Positions 16,888 to 26,473 are shown, counted from the first letter of the stretch. The stretch: 64,000 nt of DNA from UBA4408 sp002389785 (GCA_035438985.1 DAORJK010000005.1:1-64000); one strand, 5' to 3'. Made by a program: numbers and translations. The notes: generated by a model not told the origin, from the sequence alone.

Positions 16888-17856
16888 ATGAAAAAAATTG
16901 CAATTTTTACATCCGGTGGCGATTCTCCCGGAATGAATGCGTGTATTAGAGCAGTGGTGCGCACAGGCATTTATCACAAGTGTAATGTAATGGGCATTAT
17001 GCATGGATATGAAGGAATGATTGATGGGGAATTTATTGAACTAGAAACTAAGAGTGTTGCCAACATTATTCAACGTGGAGGCACTATACTTAAAACCGCA
17101 CGAAGTAAGCGATTTATGACACAGGAAGGCATGAAGCAAGCTTACGATAATCTTGTGAAATTTGGAATTGAAGGTGTTATTGCCATTGGTGGAAATGGAA
17201 CCTTTACCGGTGCTAAGGAATTCAATGCAATGTATAAAATTCCATTTATTGGAATTCCGGGAACCATCGATAACGATTTAGCGGGAACTGATTATACCAT
17301 TGGTTTTGATTCGGCTATAAATACTGTAATTAATGCAGTTGATAAAATCAGAGACACCGCCGAAAGCCATGATCGTTTGTTTTTTGTTGAAGTGATGGGA
17401 CGTGATGCTGGTTTAATTGCCTTGAAAAGTGGAATAGGAGTGGGGGCCGAAAGTATTTTAATACCTGAAACAAAAACCGATTTAAATCGTCTTTTTGAAC
17501 GCTTGGAGCGAGGTAGAAAAAGCAAGTCTTCAAAAATTATCATCGTTGCTGAAGGCGATGAAGAAGGCGGAGCTTTTGAAATAGCTAGAAAAGTCAAAGA
17601 AAAATTTACCCAATACGACACACGTGTTTCCATTTTAGGTCACATGCAACGCGGTGGTAGTCCAACCTGCAACGATCGCGTTTTGGCTAGCCGACTTGGT
17701 TTTAATGCAGTTGAAGCATTACTCAAAGGTAAAAACGGAGTAATGGTGGGGGTAATTAATAATGAAATTGTTTTTACCGATTTTGGAAAAGCAATAAAAC
17801 ATATTGATGAAATTGACTCGGAGGTCATTCGCATGCTTGAAATTCTATCGCTTTAA
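16888..17856 (+). CDS. pfkA: ATP-dependent 6-phosphofructokinase
   Basis: This 322-residue enzyme converts fructose-6-phosphate to fructose-1,6-bisphosphate in glycolysis. It shows the family motifs GGDSPGMNACIRAVVR at the N-terminus, catalytic PGTIDNDLAGTDYT (about residues 123-136), substrate-binding VEVMGRDAGLIA, and LGHMQRGGSPT. Length and order match bacterial PfkA. The usual GGDGS loop reads GGNGT (Asn near residue 102), so the Asp that coordinates Mg-ATP in E. coli PfkA (Asp103) is replaced. Activity is likely but should not be assumed. The next gene begins one base after its stop. Confidence 0.9.
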   Translation: MKKIAIFTSGGDSPGMNACIRAVVRTGIYHKCNVMGIMHGYEGMIDGEFIELETKSVANIIQRGGTILKTARSKRFMTQEGMKQAYDNLVKFGIEGVIAIGGNGTFTGAKEFNAMYKIPFIGIPGTIDNDLAGTDYTIGFDSAINTVINAVDKIRDTAESHDRLFFVEVMGRDAGLIALKSGIGVGAESILIPETKTDLNRLFERLERGRKSKSSKIIIVAEGDEEGGAFEIARKVKEKFTQYDTRVSILGHMQRGGSPTCNDRVLASRLGFNAVEALLKGKNGVMVGVINNEIVFTDFGKAIKHIDEIDSEVIRMLEILSL

Positions 17857-17857
17857 A

Positions 17858-18220
17858 ATGTCAACTACCATCAATTTACAAATTGCCAAGCGTTGGATGC
17901 AAGCATTTAATGAGCACAATCTCGATATGCTGTTGAGCTTGTATCACGAAGAAGCTGTACACTTTAGTCCTAAATTATTAATTCGACTGCCCGAAACCAA
18001 GGGATTAATTAAAGGAAAAGTTGCCATGCATAGTTGGTGGAAAGATGCCTTTGATAGATTACCTACCCTAAGTTATTTACCAACCAATTTTATTGCAAAC
18101 GATTCCATGGTTTTTATGGAATACCTGCGAAAAGTACAAGGTGAAGAAGAACTTAAAGTAGGAGAGGTGCTTGAAATAAAGGATGGACTTATTGTAGCTT
18201 CCCGAGTGTATCATGGTTAA
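17858..18220 (+). CDS. NTF2-like (SnoaL-type) protein
   Basis: This 120-residue protein has an NTF2-like alpha+beta cone fold: an N-terminal helix pair (LQIAKRWMQAFNEHNLDMLL), then LYHEEAVHFSPK, then a beta-rich second half. It starts one base after the pfkA stop, so it is very probably co-transcribed with pfkA. The family includes small-molecule isomerases, dehydratases and ligand-binding proteins. No specific activity can be assigned. Confidence 0.75.
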   Translation: MSTTINLQIAKRWMQAFNEHNLDMLLSLYHEEAVHFSPKLLIRLPETKGLIKGKVAMHSWWKDAFDRLPTLSYLPTNFIANDSMVFMEYLRKVQGEEELKVGEVLEIKDGLIVASRVYHG

Positions 18221-18235
18221 TAGTATAGTCATCGA

Positions 18236-20125
18236 TTGAAAAATAATCCTACCATTAATTCCTTTAAAAAAGTAACAAAGAGCTTATTGTTGTTGCTTCT
18301 GCTTTATACCCTTTGTAGGTTACTGTTTTTCCTGTTTAATTTTTCTTATTTCTCTGAGATAAAATTTACACAACTACTGGTGATTTTTATTGCTGGTTTG
18401 CGTTTTGATGTTTCAACCATTTTGATTTGCAATCTGCCCTATATTTTATTTTCAGTTTTTCCTTTTTTAAACAAATCAAATAGTCTTTTTCAGAAAGTAC
18501 TAAAGATCTGGTTTATCATTACTAATGCAGTTTGTTTATTGCTGAATTGCATTGATTTCGCCTATTTTAAATTTACCCTAAAGCGAGCTACCTCCGAATT
18601 GTTTTTAATGCACGACGATGTTGGAAATTTACTTTCACAATACTTGCTCGATTATTGGTACTTAGGAATAATTTGGATTGCACTCGTGTACTTGCTAATT
18701 CGTTTCTATCCTAAATACCTTGAACCTTCCAAATTTAAATTGAGCATTCCTATTTTTTTACTGGAAGTAGTGATTTTACTTTTAACAGCAGCAAGCTGTT
18801 TATTAGGAATACGCGGTGGTATTCAACTCAAACCGCTTCGAATAATTTCAGCTGCCGAATACACGGAAGTTAAAAATATACCCTTGGTTATTAATACTCC
18901 ATTCTCTTTAATAAAAACCATTGAATCAGAGTCATTAGTAAACTATCAATTTTATTCAGAAAAGGAGATAGAACAAGAAATTTCCTTTTTACATCCGCCT
19001 GATAGCGCCAACTTTACAAATCAAAATGTAGTAGTAATTATACTCGAAAGTTTCTCGAAAGAGTATATTGGTTATTTCAATAAGGGAAAAGGATATACTC
19101 CCTTTTTAGATTCCTTACTCAAACAAGGAACTACTTTCAGGTACAGTTATTCCAATGCTAAAAAATCAATTGAAGGTATTCCTGCTATTGTTTCCGGAAT
19201 ACCATCTTTGATGGAAAATCCTTACATCACCAGCATGTATGGTTCCAATCAACTTCAAAGTCTTCCTTCCTTATTAAAACAAAAAGGATATACTACTTCT
19301 TTTTATCATGGTGGAAATAATGGTACCATGGGCTTTGATGCATTTACCAAAATTGCCGGATTTGACGATTATTTTGGTAGAAACGAATATGCCAACGAGG
19401 CCGATTTTGATGGAAATTGGGGCATTTACGATGAGCCATTTTTACAGTATTTCGAAAAACAAATGCAGTCACAGAAGCAACCTTTTTGTAATGTGCTATT
19501 TACGCTTTCATCGCATCATCCTTATTCAATTCCTAAAAAGTATAAAAATCACTTTCCGAAAGGAACGCTTGAAATTCATGAAAGTATTGGTTATACGGAT
19601 TATGCGCTTCAGCAATTTTTTAAAAAAGCTTCTCAATCATCCTGGTATGCGAATACACTTTTTGTTATAACAGCCGACCATACTTCCATATCTGAATCAC
19701 CTTATTATAAAGCTAAAATTGGGAGCTACTCCATTCCTATTTTATTCTTTAAACCTACCGGTAACTTACCGCAATTACAGGCCAATAGGGTGGTACAACA
19801 AATTGATATCATGCCTACTATCTTGGATTTACTTAATTTTGATAAGCCTTATTTTTCGTATGGTAAAAGTGCATACGACACCCGAATCAGTAATTACGCA
19901 ATCAACTATTTCAATGGAGTATATCAAAGTACCTCTTCAACTGCTTGTCTGTTTTTTGATGGAGAAAAAGCACGCTCTTTTTACGATTTAACAAAAGACA
20001 GTCTGTTATCTAACAATATACTCGACTCAACTAATGCGGCGCAGAAAAAGCAAGAAGTATATTTAAAAAAATTCATACAGCAGTTTAATCAAACAGTACT
20101 ACAAAATAAAATGACGGCTAAGTAG
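18236..20125 (+). CDS. LTA-synthase-like sulfatase-fold membrane phosphotransferase
   Basis: This 629-residue inner-membrane protein has five hydrophobic segments in the first ~210 residues and an extracytoplasmic alkaline-phosphatase/sulfatase-fold domain after that. Visible motifs are NVVVIILESFSKEYIG (metal-binding Glu), SNAKKSIEGIPAIVSG (nucleophile region), LFTLSSHHPYSIP and LFVITADHTS (metal-binding Asp-His). The family includes LtaS and phosphoglycerol or phosphoethanolamine transferases. In a Gram-negative organism a role in lipid A or glycan decoration is more likely than LTA synthesis. The start is a TTG, since no ATG exists near the first TM segment. Confidence 0.8.
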   Translation: MKNNPTINSFKKVTKSLLLLLLLYTLCRLLFFLFNFSYFSEIKFTQLLVIFIAGLRFDVSTILICNLPYILFSVFPFLNKSNSLFQKVLKIWFIITNAVCLLLNCIDFAYFKFTLKRATSELFLMHDDVGNLLSQYLLDYWYLGIIWIALVYLLIRFYPKYLEPSKFKLSIPIFLLEVVILLLTAASCLLGIRGGIQLKPLRIISAAEYTEVKNIPLVINTPFSLIKTIESESLVNYQFYSEKEIEQEISFLHPPDSANFTNQNVVVIILESFSKEYIGYFNKGKGYTPFLDSLLKQGTTFRYSYSNAKKSIEGIPAIVSGIPSLMENPYITSMYGSNQLQSLPSLLKQKGYTTSFYHGGNNGTMGFDAFTKIAGFDDYFGRNEYANEADFDGNWGIYDEPFLQYFEKQMQSQKQPFCNVLFTLSSHHPYSIPKKYKNHFPKGTLEIHESIGYTDYALQQFFKKASQSSWYANTLFVITADHTSISESPYYKAKIGSYSIPILFFKPTGNLPQLQANRVVQQIDIMPTILDLLNFDKPYFSYGKSAYDTRISNYAINYFNGVYQSTSSTACLFFDGEKARSFYDLTKDSLLSNNILDSTNAAQKKQEVYLKKFIQQFNQTVLQNKMTAK

Positions 20126-20140
20126 TAAACTTGCCGTCAT
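20111..20140. terminator. Bidirectional hairpin between LTA-synthase-like gene and glmM
   Basis: ATGACGGC (20111-20118) pairs with GCCGTCAT (20133-20140), and inner AAGT/ACTT pairing extends the stem. It overlaps the last codons of the plus-strand gene and sits 25 bp beyond the stop of the convergent glmM. No long T tract follows. Confidence 0.55.
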
Positions 20141-20164
20141 CTTATTTAAGTTAAATAAATCCGC

Positions 20165-21574
20165 TTATTTTAAAATAGCTTCTTGCTTAATTATTTCTTT
20201 TATATCCATGATAATTTTCTCGGCAAGATTGTCTGCCGTGGTTTCATGTTCACTTTCTGAATAAATACGAATAATTGGTTCAGTATTCGATTTGCGCAAA
20301 TGCACCCATTCTTTATTAAATTCAATTTTAACTCCATCAATGGTATTAATGGGTTGTTTTTTATATTTCTTTTGAATCGCTTCTAAAATATGATCAACAT
20401 CAATACCCGGTGTAAGCTCAATTTTATTTTTTGAAATATGGTAATTAGGATAGCTGGCTCGCAACATCGAACACGATTTTCCATACTTAGCCAAATGAGT
20501 TAAAAACAAAGCAATACCTGCTAAAGCATCACGACCGTAATGCAATTCAGGATAAATTACTCCACCGTTTCCTTCACCACCAATAATAGCTTTGGTGGCT
20601 TTCATCATTTCAACCACATTTACTTCTCCAACCGCAGCTGCATTGTACTCACATTTTGCTTTTTCTGTTATGTCGCGCAATGCTCTTGTACTGGATAAAT
20701 TACTAACTGTATTTCCTTTCTTATTTTTTAATACATAATCTGCAACTGCAACCAGGGTGTATTCTTCGCCAAACATTTCTCCATCTTCGCACACGAGTGC
20801 AAGTCGATCAACATCCGGGTCAACCACAATTCCTAAATGGGCTTTATTTTTTACTACGGCTTTTGAAATATCACGCAAATTTTCGGGCAGGGGTTCCGGA
20901 TTATGTGGGAAATTCCCATCCGGTGTACAATACAATTCAGTAATATCTTCCACACCCAATTCTTTTAAAAGCATTGGTACGGCAATACCTCCGGTTGAAT
21001 TTACACAATCAATTACTATTTTAAACTTTTTGCTTTTTATAGCAGCTTTATCAACCAAAGGTAATTCTAAAATTTTATCGATGTGCTTTTTAATAAAACT
21101 GTGATCCTGTGTATAACTTCCTAAAGCAGTAACTTCAGCAAAGGTAAAACTCTCCGATTCGGCAAGGGCAAGTAAATCTTCCCCATCTTTCGCACTAATA
21201 AATTCACCTTTTTCATTCAATAGTTTTAGTGCATTCCATTGTTTAGGATTATGACTCGCAGTAAGGATTATTCCACCATCAGCCTTTTCCATAGTCACGG
21301 CCATTTCAACGGTAGGAGTAGTGCTTAAACCGGCATCAATCACATTAATTCCAAGTCCTATAAGCGTACCTGTAACTAAGTGATTAACCATCTCGCCCGA
21401 TATGCGGGCATCACGTCCTACCACTATTTTAATCGATTTTTTTGATTGATTTTTTGATTTTATCCAAGTGCCGTATGCAGATGTAAATTTTACTATATCA
21501 ATAGGACTTAACCCTTGACCCGGCTTACCTCCAATGGTACCGCGTATTCCCGAAATAGATTTAATAAGTGTCAA
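20165..21574 (-). CDS. glmM: Phosphoglucosamine mutase
   Basis: This 469-residue alpha-D-phosphohexomutase interconverts glucosamine-6-phosphate and glucosamine-1-phosphate on the way to UDP-GlcNAc. Four motifs are visible: the catalytic phosphoserine loop TASHNPKQWNALK, the metal-binding DPDVDRLALV, the sugar-binding GEGNGGVIYP and the phosphate-binding RKSNTEPIIRIYSES. The N-terminus SISGIRGTIGG fits the Bacteroidota GlmM group. A phosphomannomutase/phosphoglucomutase role cannot be excluded from sequence alone. Confidence 0.85.
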   Translation of the reverse strand: MTLIKSISGIRGTIGGKPGQGLSPIDIVKFTSAYGTWIKSKNQSKKSIKIVVGRDARISGEMVNHLVTGTLIGLGINVIDAGLSTTPTVEMAVTMEKADGGIILTASHNPKQWNALKLLNEKGEFISAKDGEDLLALAESESFTFAEVTALGSYTQDHSFIKKHIDKILELPLVDKAAIKSKKFKIVIDCVNSTGGIAVPMLLKELGVEDITELYCTPDGNFPHNPEPLPENLRDISKAVVKNKAHLGIVVDPDVDRLALVCEDGEMFGEEYTLVAVADYVLKNKKGNTVSNLSSTRALRDITEKAKCEYNAAAVGEVNVVEMMKATKAIIGGEGNGGVIYPELHYGRDALAGIALFLTHLAKYGKSCSMLRASYPNYHISKNKIELTPGIDVDHILEAIQKKYKKQPINTIDGVKIEFNKEWVHLRKSNTEPIIRIYSESEHETTADNLAEKIIMDIKEIIKQEAILK

Positions 21575-21875
21575 TGTGTTTTGTGTTTAGAAATTGAGTT
21601 TGCAAATATATCTAAATCTCATTTTTATTTGAATGAGTTTGCTGTTTCAACTGATTTTTTTTTAAAAGGTTACATCTTCTTTAAAATTACCTGCGCCTTT
21701 ATACATAAACCATTGAGCCATTATTACAAAAAATAAGGTAGAAATAATAGTATAGCAATGAAGGAATTAAAGAGTTAACAATAATTTGTTCGAAATTAAA
21801 AATCCCTTTTATCCGCTATTAAGTAACCATTTATTGAAGTCTACGTTAAATCTGAAAAACCAGTTCACCATACAA
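21575..21875. other. Intergenic region between divergent glmM and deacetylase genes
   Basis: About 300 bp. No gene or convincing promoter box was recognised. An in-frame extension of the downstream gene to 21786 is open but would place about 30 non-signal residues before the lipoprotein signal, so it is not used. Confidence 0.4.
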
Positions 21876-22730
21876 ATGAAAAATCAAGTTCGATTCATAA
21901 CTATTTCTATGCTAGTTGTGATAATAGGTTTGGGCATTGCTTCTTGTAAAAAATATTACGTTTTGCCGGCAGTTAAACCTTACCCAAAAGTGAGTGCAAG
22001 TGATAGCCTAAATTCAAATTACAAAGTGCTCATTCTTATGTACCACGAAGTAGTGCCGGATACCAATGGAGATGAGTACGATAGAAGTTTAGCTGATTTT
22101 AAAAAGGATCTCGAATTTATCAAATCCAAAAATTATGAATTAATTTCTTTTGATGATCTCACCAAAATTAAAAATGGTGAAAAAACCTTGAAATCAAATG
22201 CGATCATAATTTCTTTCGACGATGGATATTCCAGCGATTATGAATTGGCTTATCCCGAATTACAACAGCAAAATATGCCTGCTACTTTTTTTATTGTTAC
22301 CGAATGGGTTGGCCGTCATCACCGATTAAAATGGAGCGATGTATGGGTTATGGACCAATTCCGTAATAACGAAGGACAAAAACTTTTTTCAATTGAAAGC
22401 CATACCTCTTCGCATCCATTTTTAATTAATGATTCAATTAACTTTCCAAGTCATGAAGCATATCTAAACTCCCTCGATTACGAAATTGGTGAATCAAAAA
22501 ATTTTATTCAGGATGTTACCTCTCAATCAACTATGTGGTTAGCGCTACCATACGGTAATGGAGCCTACAATCCTCAATTGATTAAAACGGCTAAAAAGTT
22601 TGGATACAGCGGAATTAGAACATCCGAACCGGGTGCTTTTAAAGTGAATGAAGCTAACTTTTTTGCGCTTCCAAGTTTTGCAATTTTAGCCGGCACTTCA
22701 ATTAACGAAATTCAAAATTACTTCCAGTAA
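21876..22730 (+). CDS. Polysaccharide deacetylase family lipoprotein
   Basis: This 284-residue protein starts at the ATG at 21876, directly before a lipoprotein signal (ITISMLVVIIGLGIASC, lipobox GIAS-C). The NodB-type carbohydrate esterase 4 domain is visible: LILMYHEVVPD, then IISFDDGYSSDYELAYPEL (catalytic and metal Asp pair), FFIVTEWVG, and ESHTSSHPFL (metal His pair). The predicted activity is metal-dependent N- or O-deacetylation of an envelope or extracellular polysaccharide. It is monocistronic by spacing. Confidence 0.85.
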   Translation: MKNQVRFITISMLVVIIGLGIASCKKYYVLPAVKPYPKVSASDSLNSNYKVLILMYHEVVPDTNGDEYDRSLADFKKDLEFIKSKNYELISFDDLTKIKNGEKTLKSNAIIISFDDGYSSDYELAYPELQQQNMPATFFIVTEWVGRHHRLKWSDVWVMDQFRNNEGQKLFSIESHTSSHPFLINDSINFPSHEAYLNSLDYEIGESKNFIQDVTSQSTMWLALPYGNGAYNPQLIKTAKKFGYSGIRTSEPGAFKVNEANFFALPSFAILAGTSINEIQNYFQ

Positions 22731-22950
22731 CTCAGTAATTTAAAAACACCCTTATAGAATAGTAATTACTACTCCAACCATTATTTTTTAGCAGCTTAGG
22801 CACAATCAACTATTCATTGTATAATTGCAAATAAATTGGTTTTGAATAGTGCCAGTTAAAAGTATTACTTGCTTATAGTTTTCATTTAACCAATTTGCAA
22901 CAAACCTAATTGAAGAGTCACTTATTCTTCATTTATATTGGATTTAACTT

Positions 22951-24174
22951 ATGAAAGACAAAAAGCAAGCTGCTGTTGGTTTTATTTTTATTACACTACT
23001 TATTGATGTTATCGGTTTTGGAATTATAATTCCTGTTTTACCAAAACTAATACAACAAATGATTGGTGGGAATCTCAGCGAGGCTGCGGTATATGGAGGA
23101 TGGCTAATGTTTGCGTACTCGGTTATGCAATTTGTATTTGCACCGGTTTTAGGTGGTTTAAGCGACCATTTCGGCCGTAGACCAATTTTACTTTTTTCAC
23201 TTTTTGGACTCGGCATAGATTATATTTTCCTTGCATTTGCACCTTCTATAGCCTGGCTATTTGTAGGTAGAATAATATCCGGAATTTGTGGTGCAAGTTT
23301 TACTACAGGTGCAGCTTATATTGCCGATGTAAGTACACCTGAAAAACGTGCGCAAAATTTTGGACTTATAGGTGCAGCATTCGGACTTGGATTTATAATT
23401 GGTCCTGTATTAGGAGGAATGTTAGGACAATTTGGAGCTAGAATTCCTTTTATAGCAGCTGCTGTTTTAGCTCTGATAAATTGGATTTACGGTTATTTTA
23501 TTTTACCCGAATCACTCGAAAAATCCAATCGAAGAGCATTTGAATGGAAACGCGCTAACCCGGCTGGAGCATTATTAAATTTTAAAAAATATCCGGTTGT
23601 TTTAGGATTGGTAGGTTCACTACTGTTCATTTATATTGCTGGACATGCTGCACAAAGTACATGGACTTATTATACAATGGAAGTATTTCATTGGAATGAA
23701 GCTTGGGTAGGTTATTCCTTAGGATTTGTTGGATTAATGGTTGCGCTGGTGCAAGGTGGTTTAATTCGTATCATTAATCCCAAGCTGGGGCAAAAACGTT
23801 CTGTTTATTTTGGTCTGGCCTTATATGGCATAGGATTATTCCTATTTTCAATTGCATCCCAAGGCTGGATGATGTTTGCTATTCTTGTTCCTTATTGTTT
23901 AGGAGGAATATCCGGTCCTGCATTGCAAGGTATAATTTCTAATCAAGTGCCAACTAACGAACAAGGCGAATTGCAGGGAGGATTAACAAGCGTGATGAGC
24001 CTTACTTCCATTATTGGCCCGCCGCTTATGACCAATTTATTTTCTTATTTCACTGCTAGTTCGGCACCAATTTACTTTCCGGGCGCGCCATTTTTTATGG
24101 GAGCTTTATTATGTGTGTTAAGCGTTGGGCTAGCTATGCGATCGCTAGCTAACTATAACGAGAAAAAACACTAA
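22951..24174 (+). CDS. TetA-like MFS transporter
   Basis: This 407-residue inner-membrane protein has about 12 TM segments. It opens with FIFITLLIDVIGFGIIIPVL, typical of the TCR/Tet branch, and contains MFS motif A, GGLSDHFGRRPILLFS, between TM2 and TM3. The TM5 region GLIGAAFGLGFIIGPVLGG matches the antiporter motif C. This branch exports drugs or small molecules using the proton gradient. Chromosomal Bacteroidota members are widespread, so tetracycline resistance should not be inferred. No tet-type repressor gene lies alongside. Confidence 0.85.
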   Translation: MKDKKQAAVGFIFITLLIDVIGFGIIIPVLPKLIQQMIGGNLSEAAVYGGWLMFAYSVMQFVFAPVLGGLSDHFGRRPILLFSLFGLGIDYIFLAFAPSIAWLFVGRIISGICGASFTTGAAYIADVSTPEKRAQNFGLIGAAFGLGFIIGPVLGGMLGQFGARIPFIAAAVLALINWIYGYFILPESLEKSNRRAFEWKRANPAGALLNFKKYPVVLGLVGSLLFIYIAGHAAQSTWTYYTMEVFHWNEAWVGYSLGFVGLMVALVQGGLIRIINPKLGQKRSVYFGLALYGIGLFLFSIASQGWMMFAILVPYCLGGISGPALQGIISNQVPTNEQGELQGGLTSVMSLTSIIGPPLMTNLFSYFTASSAPIYFPGAPFFMGALLCVLSVGLAMRSLANYNEKKH

Positions 24175-24179
24175 ACAAA

Positions 24180-24196
24180 GCGACTTTTCATGTCGC
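24180..24196 (+). terminator. Weak hairpin after the MFS gene
   Basis: GCGAC (24180-24184) pairs with GTCGC (24192-24196) around a 7-nt loop, a few bases past the MFS stop codon. No immediate T tract follows, so terminator function is uncertain. Confidence 0.3.
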
Positions 24197-24401
24197 AATT
24201 TGAATTTCCGTTTTTAGAATTTTTATGGAAAACAAAGCCATGTTAATTCAAAAAAATAGAAAATTTATTCCTGTGATTTCTAGTTGATTTTAGTTTTTGA
24301 TAAATTCTTTCAATCCATAATAAAAACTTAACTTCAACTAATACGAATAAGCATATCGAATAAATTAATAAATTCACCATCTAAATACAGCGGTTTTTTA
24401 C

Positions 24402-25280
24402 ATGAAAAAAATACTGACTTACGCAGTTTTATTTTGTTTTAGCAAGCAAATTCCGGCACAAATTTCATCAGGAACAGACATTTTTTTAGCTTCCTGTAAA
24501 TTAGATAAGTCTCAAGCTACAGTTCAAACTCCCGAAAATATTACACATCGAACAGGTTACGATAATCAACCAAGTTTTTCAAAAGATGGTTCACTAATTT
24601 TTTATGTGGCTTACAAGGACGAAAAACAAGCCGATATATTCAGCTATTCAATTGAACAAAAAACATCTTCCCGAATAACCAATACTCCCGAAAGCGAATA
24701 TTCGCCTTACCTAAGCGATGACGAAAAATTTATTTCACTGGTAAGAGTTGAAAAGGATTCTAGTCAAAGATTCAAAAAGTATGTATTTGAAAGTTTCAGT
24801 AGCGAAAGTATTTGCAATGAACTCGATAGTATTGGTTACTACCATTGGATAAACGAAAACAATTTTGCTTTCTTCAAAATTACCGAACCTCCATCGCTGT
24901 GGCAAGTGAACATTAAAAACTGTCAGGAAAAATTTCTTGCAAATAATATTGGCCGGACTATTCGTCCCAAAAACAACAACGAATTATACATTACACAACT
25001 CATTGATACGGTGAGATGGATTTGCAATTTAAATTTAAAAAGCGGAAAAATACTCCCGCTTATTACCTGTTTGCCAGGCAGCGAGGATTTTGCCGTGTTC
25101 GATACACAAAATTTTATTCAGGCAAAAGGAGCAAAGTTATTTGCCTATTTTCCTGCAAAAGGAACTAACTGGATTGAGATTGCTGATTTTGAAAAACAAG
25201 GCATTGTCAACATTAAGCGAATTGCCTTAAGCAAAGACTTGTCTAAAATTGCCTTTGTAAATGATTCCTCAAAACCTTAA
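24402..25280 (+). CDS. Secreted TolB-like beta-propeller protein
   Basis: This 292-residue protein begins with a short signal peptide (ILTYAVLFCFSKQIPAQ). It contains TolB/WD40-like propeller blades, for example YDNQPSFSKDGSLIFYVAY (residues ~52-70), SEYSPYLSDDEKFISLV and a closing LSKDLSKIAFVND. It is first in a tight five-gene operon, with a 3-bp gap to the CpcT-like gene. Function is unknown; a periplasmic binding or scaffolding role is likely. Confidence 0.7.
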   Translation: MKKILTYAVLFCFSKQIPAQISSGTDIFLASCKLDKSQATVQTPENITHRTGYDNQPSFSKDGSLIFYVAYKDEKQADIFSYSIEQKTSSRITNTPESEYSPYLSDDEKFISLVRVEKDSSQRFKKYVFESFSSESICNELDSIGYYHWINENNFAFFKITEPPSLWQVNIKNCQEKFLANNIGRTIRPKNNNELYITQLIDTVRWICNLNLKSGKILPLITCLPGSEDFAVFDTQNFIQAKGAKLFAYFPAKGTNWIEIADFEKQGIVNIKRIALSKDLSKIAFVNDSSKP

Positions 25281-25283
25281 ACA

Positions 25284-25895
25284 ATGAAAAAAATATTTTT
25301 ACTTCTTGGTATTTTTTTTCAATTACAAGCTTTTGCGCAAAGTAAAGACTTAAAAAAACTAAGTACCTGGATACAAGGAAACTATAACAGTAGCTTACAA
25401 GCACAACAAGATTCAGGTTATTTTGACATACGATTGCACATTAAACAAATTTGGAAAGAAAATTCAAACGGGAATTGGTTTTATGTTGAACAAGCAATGG
25501 CTACTGATCAGGCAAAACCTTACCGACAACGCGTGTATCATATTATTCAATTATCAAAAGATACCTTTGAAAGTGCGGTTTATACTTTTAAAAAACCACT
25601 CCGTTTTGCCGGAGAATGGAAGAGCGATACACCATTATCTACCTTAACCCCTGATTCACTTGAAACTCGAAAGGGGTGTTCAGTTTTTTTGGTTCGTAAA
25701 GATAAAAACTCCTTTGTTGGAAGTACTCATGAAAAAGACTGTTCAAGCGATTTGCGAGGTGCTAAATATGCATCGAGTAAGGTAACTTTAACAAAAAATA
25801 GTCTAATAAGTTGGGATCAGGGATTTGATGCTGATGGTAAACAAGTGTGGGGTGCTACCAAAGGCGGATATAGTTTTATTAAAGAAACTAAATGA
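25284..25895 (+). CDS. CpcT/CpeT-family protein
   Basis: This 203-residue protein has a signal peptide (IFLLLGIFFQLQAFAQ). The mature part matches the chromophore-lyase CpcT/CpeT fold: LSTWIQGNYNS, the YVEQAMATDQAKPYRQRVYH stretch, and the late RGAKYASSKVTLT region. In cyanobacteria these proteins attach bilins to phycobiliproteins. In non-photosynthetic Bacteroidota the secreted homologues have no established role, so lyase activity should not be inferred. It overlaps the next gene by 4 bp (ATGA). Confidence 0.75.
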   Translation: MKKIFLLLGIFFQLQAFAQSKDLKKLSTWIQGNYNSSLQAQQDSGYFDIRLHIKQIWKENSNGNWFYVEQAMATDQAKPYRQRVYHIIQLSKDTFESAVYTFKKPLRFAGEWKSDTPLSTLTPDSLETRKGCSVFLVRKDKNSFVGSTHEKDCSSDLRGAKYASSKVTLTKNSLISWDQGFDADGKQVWGATKGGYSFIKETK

Positions 25896-26473
25896 GCGTA
25901 CTAAGCATTATTACCTTTTTTAAAGAACTCGATACCCAACTATTTCTAGCCATAAATGGAGCGCATGCACCTATTGTTGACGTGTGCATGCACTATATCA
26001 GCAGTAAATTATTCTGGATTCCATTTTATATCTTATTACTTTTGCTATTGATTAAAAAATACAAAGTACAAACATGGCTTATTCTTGCCTTTGTGGCACT
26101 AATTATAACCATTAGCGACCAAGCATGTTTGCATCTTTTTAAAAATGTTTTTATGCGGTATAGACCTTGTCATAATTTGTTACTCTCTTCTAAAATACAT
26201 TTGGTGGATGGCTGTGGTGGTCTGTACGGATTTGTTTCTTCGCACGCTGCTAACACCTTTGCTCTTGCATATTTTGTAATAGTCTTACTAAAAGATGACT
26301 ATAAATTTATCTCATTGCTTTATATATGGGCCGCTTTGGTTGCCTATAGCCGTATTTATTTAGGTCAGCATTTTCCTGCCGATTGTGTTGTTGGGTCATT
26401 ACTGGGCCTTACGATTTCTTTTTTTGTTACCAAATTGTATACTTATTCAAAAGCAAAAATATATGCTGTTTAA
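25892..26473 (+). CDS. PAP2-family membrane phosphatase
   Basis: This 193-residue inner-membrane protein has about five TM segments and the three-part PAP2 active site: KNVFMRYRPCHN (KxxxxxRP-type), GFVSSHAANTFAL (a PSGH variant, SSHA) and SRIYLGQHFPADCVVG (SRxxxxxHxxxD). It is probably an undecaprenyl-pyrophosphate, phosphatidylglycerophosphate or related lipid phosphatase acting on the periplasmic side. It overlaps the genes on both sides, so it is part of a coupled operon. Confidence 0.85.
   Translation: MSVLSIITFFKELDTQLFLAINGAHAPIVDVCMHYISSKLFWIPFYILLLLLLIKKYKVQTWLILAFVALIITISDQACLHLFKNVFMRYRPCHNLLLSSKIHLVDGCGGLYGFVSSHAANTFALAYFVIVLLKDDYKFISLLYIWAALVAYSRIYLGQHFPADCVVGSLLGLTISFFVTKLYTYSKAKIYAV

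Noticed and set aside
22951..24174. Tetracycline resistance gene
   Set aside because: The protein is a TetA-like MFS member, but there is no TetR partner or mobile context, and chromosomal homologues are common.
26385..26462. Fluoride riboswitch upstream of crcB
   Set aside because: crcB overlaps the PAP2 gene, so there is no leader in which a riboswitch could lie, and no typical motif was seen.
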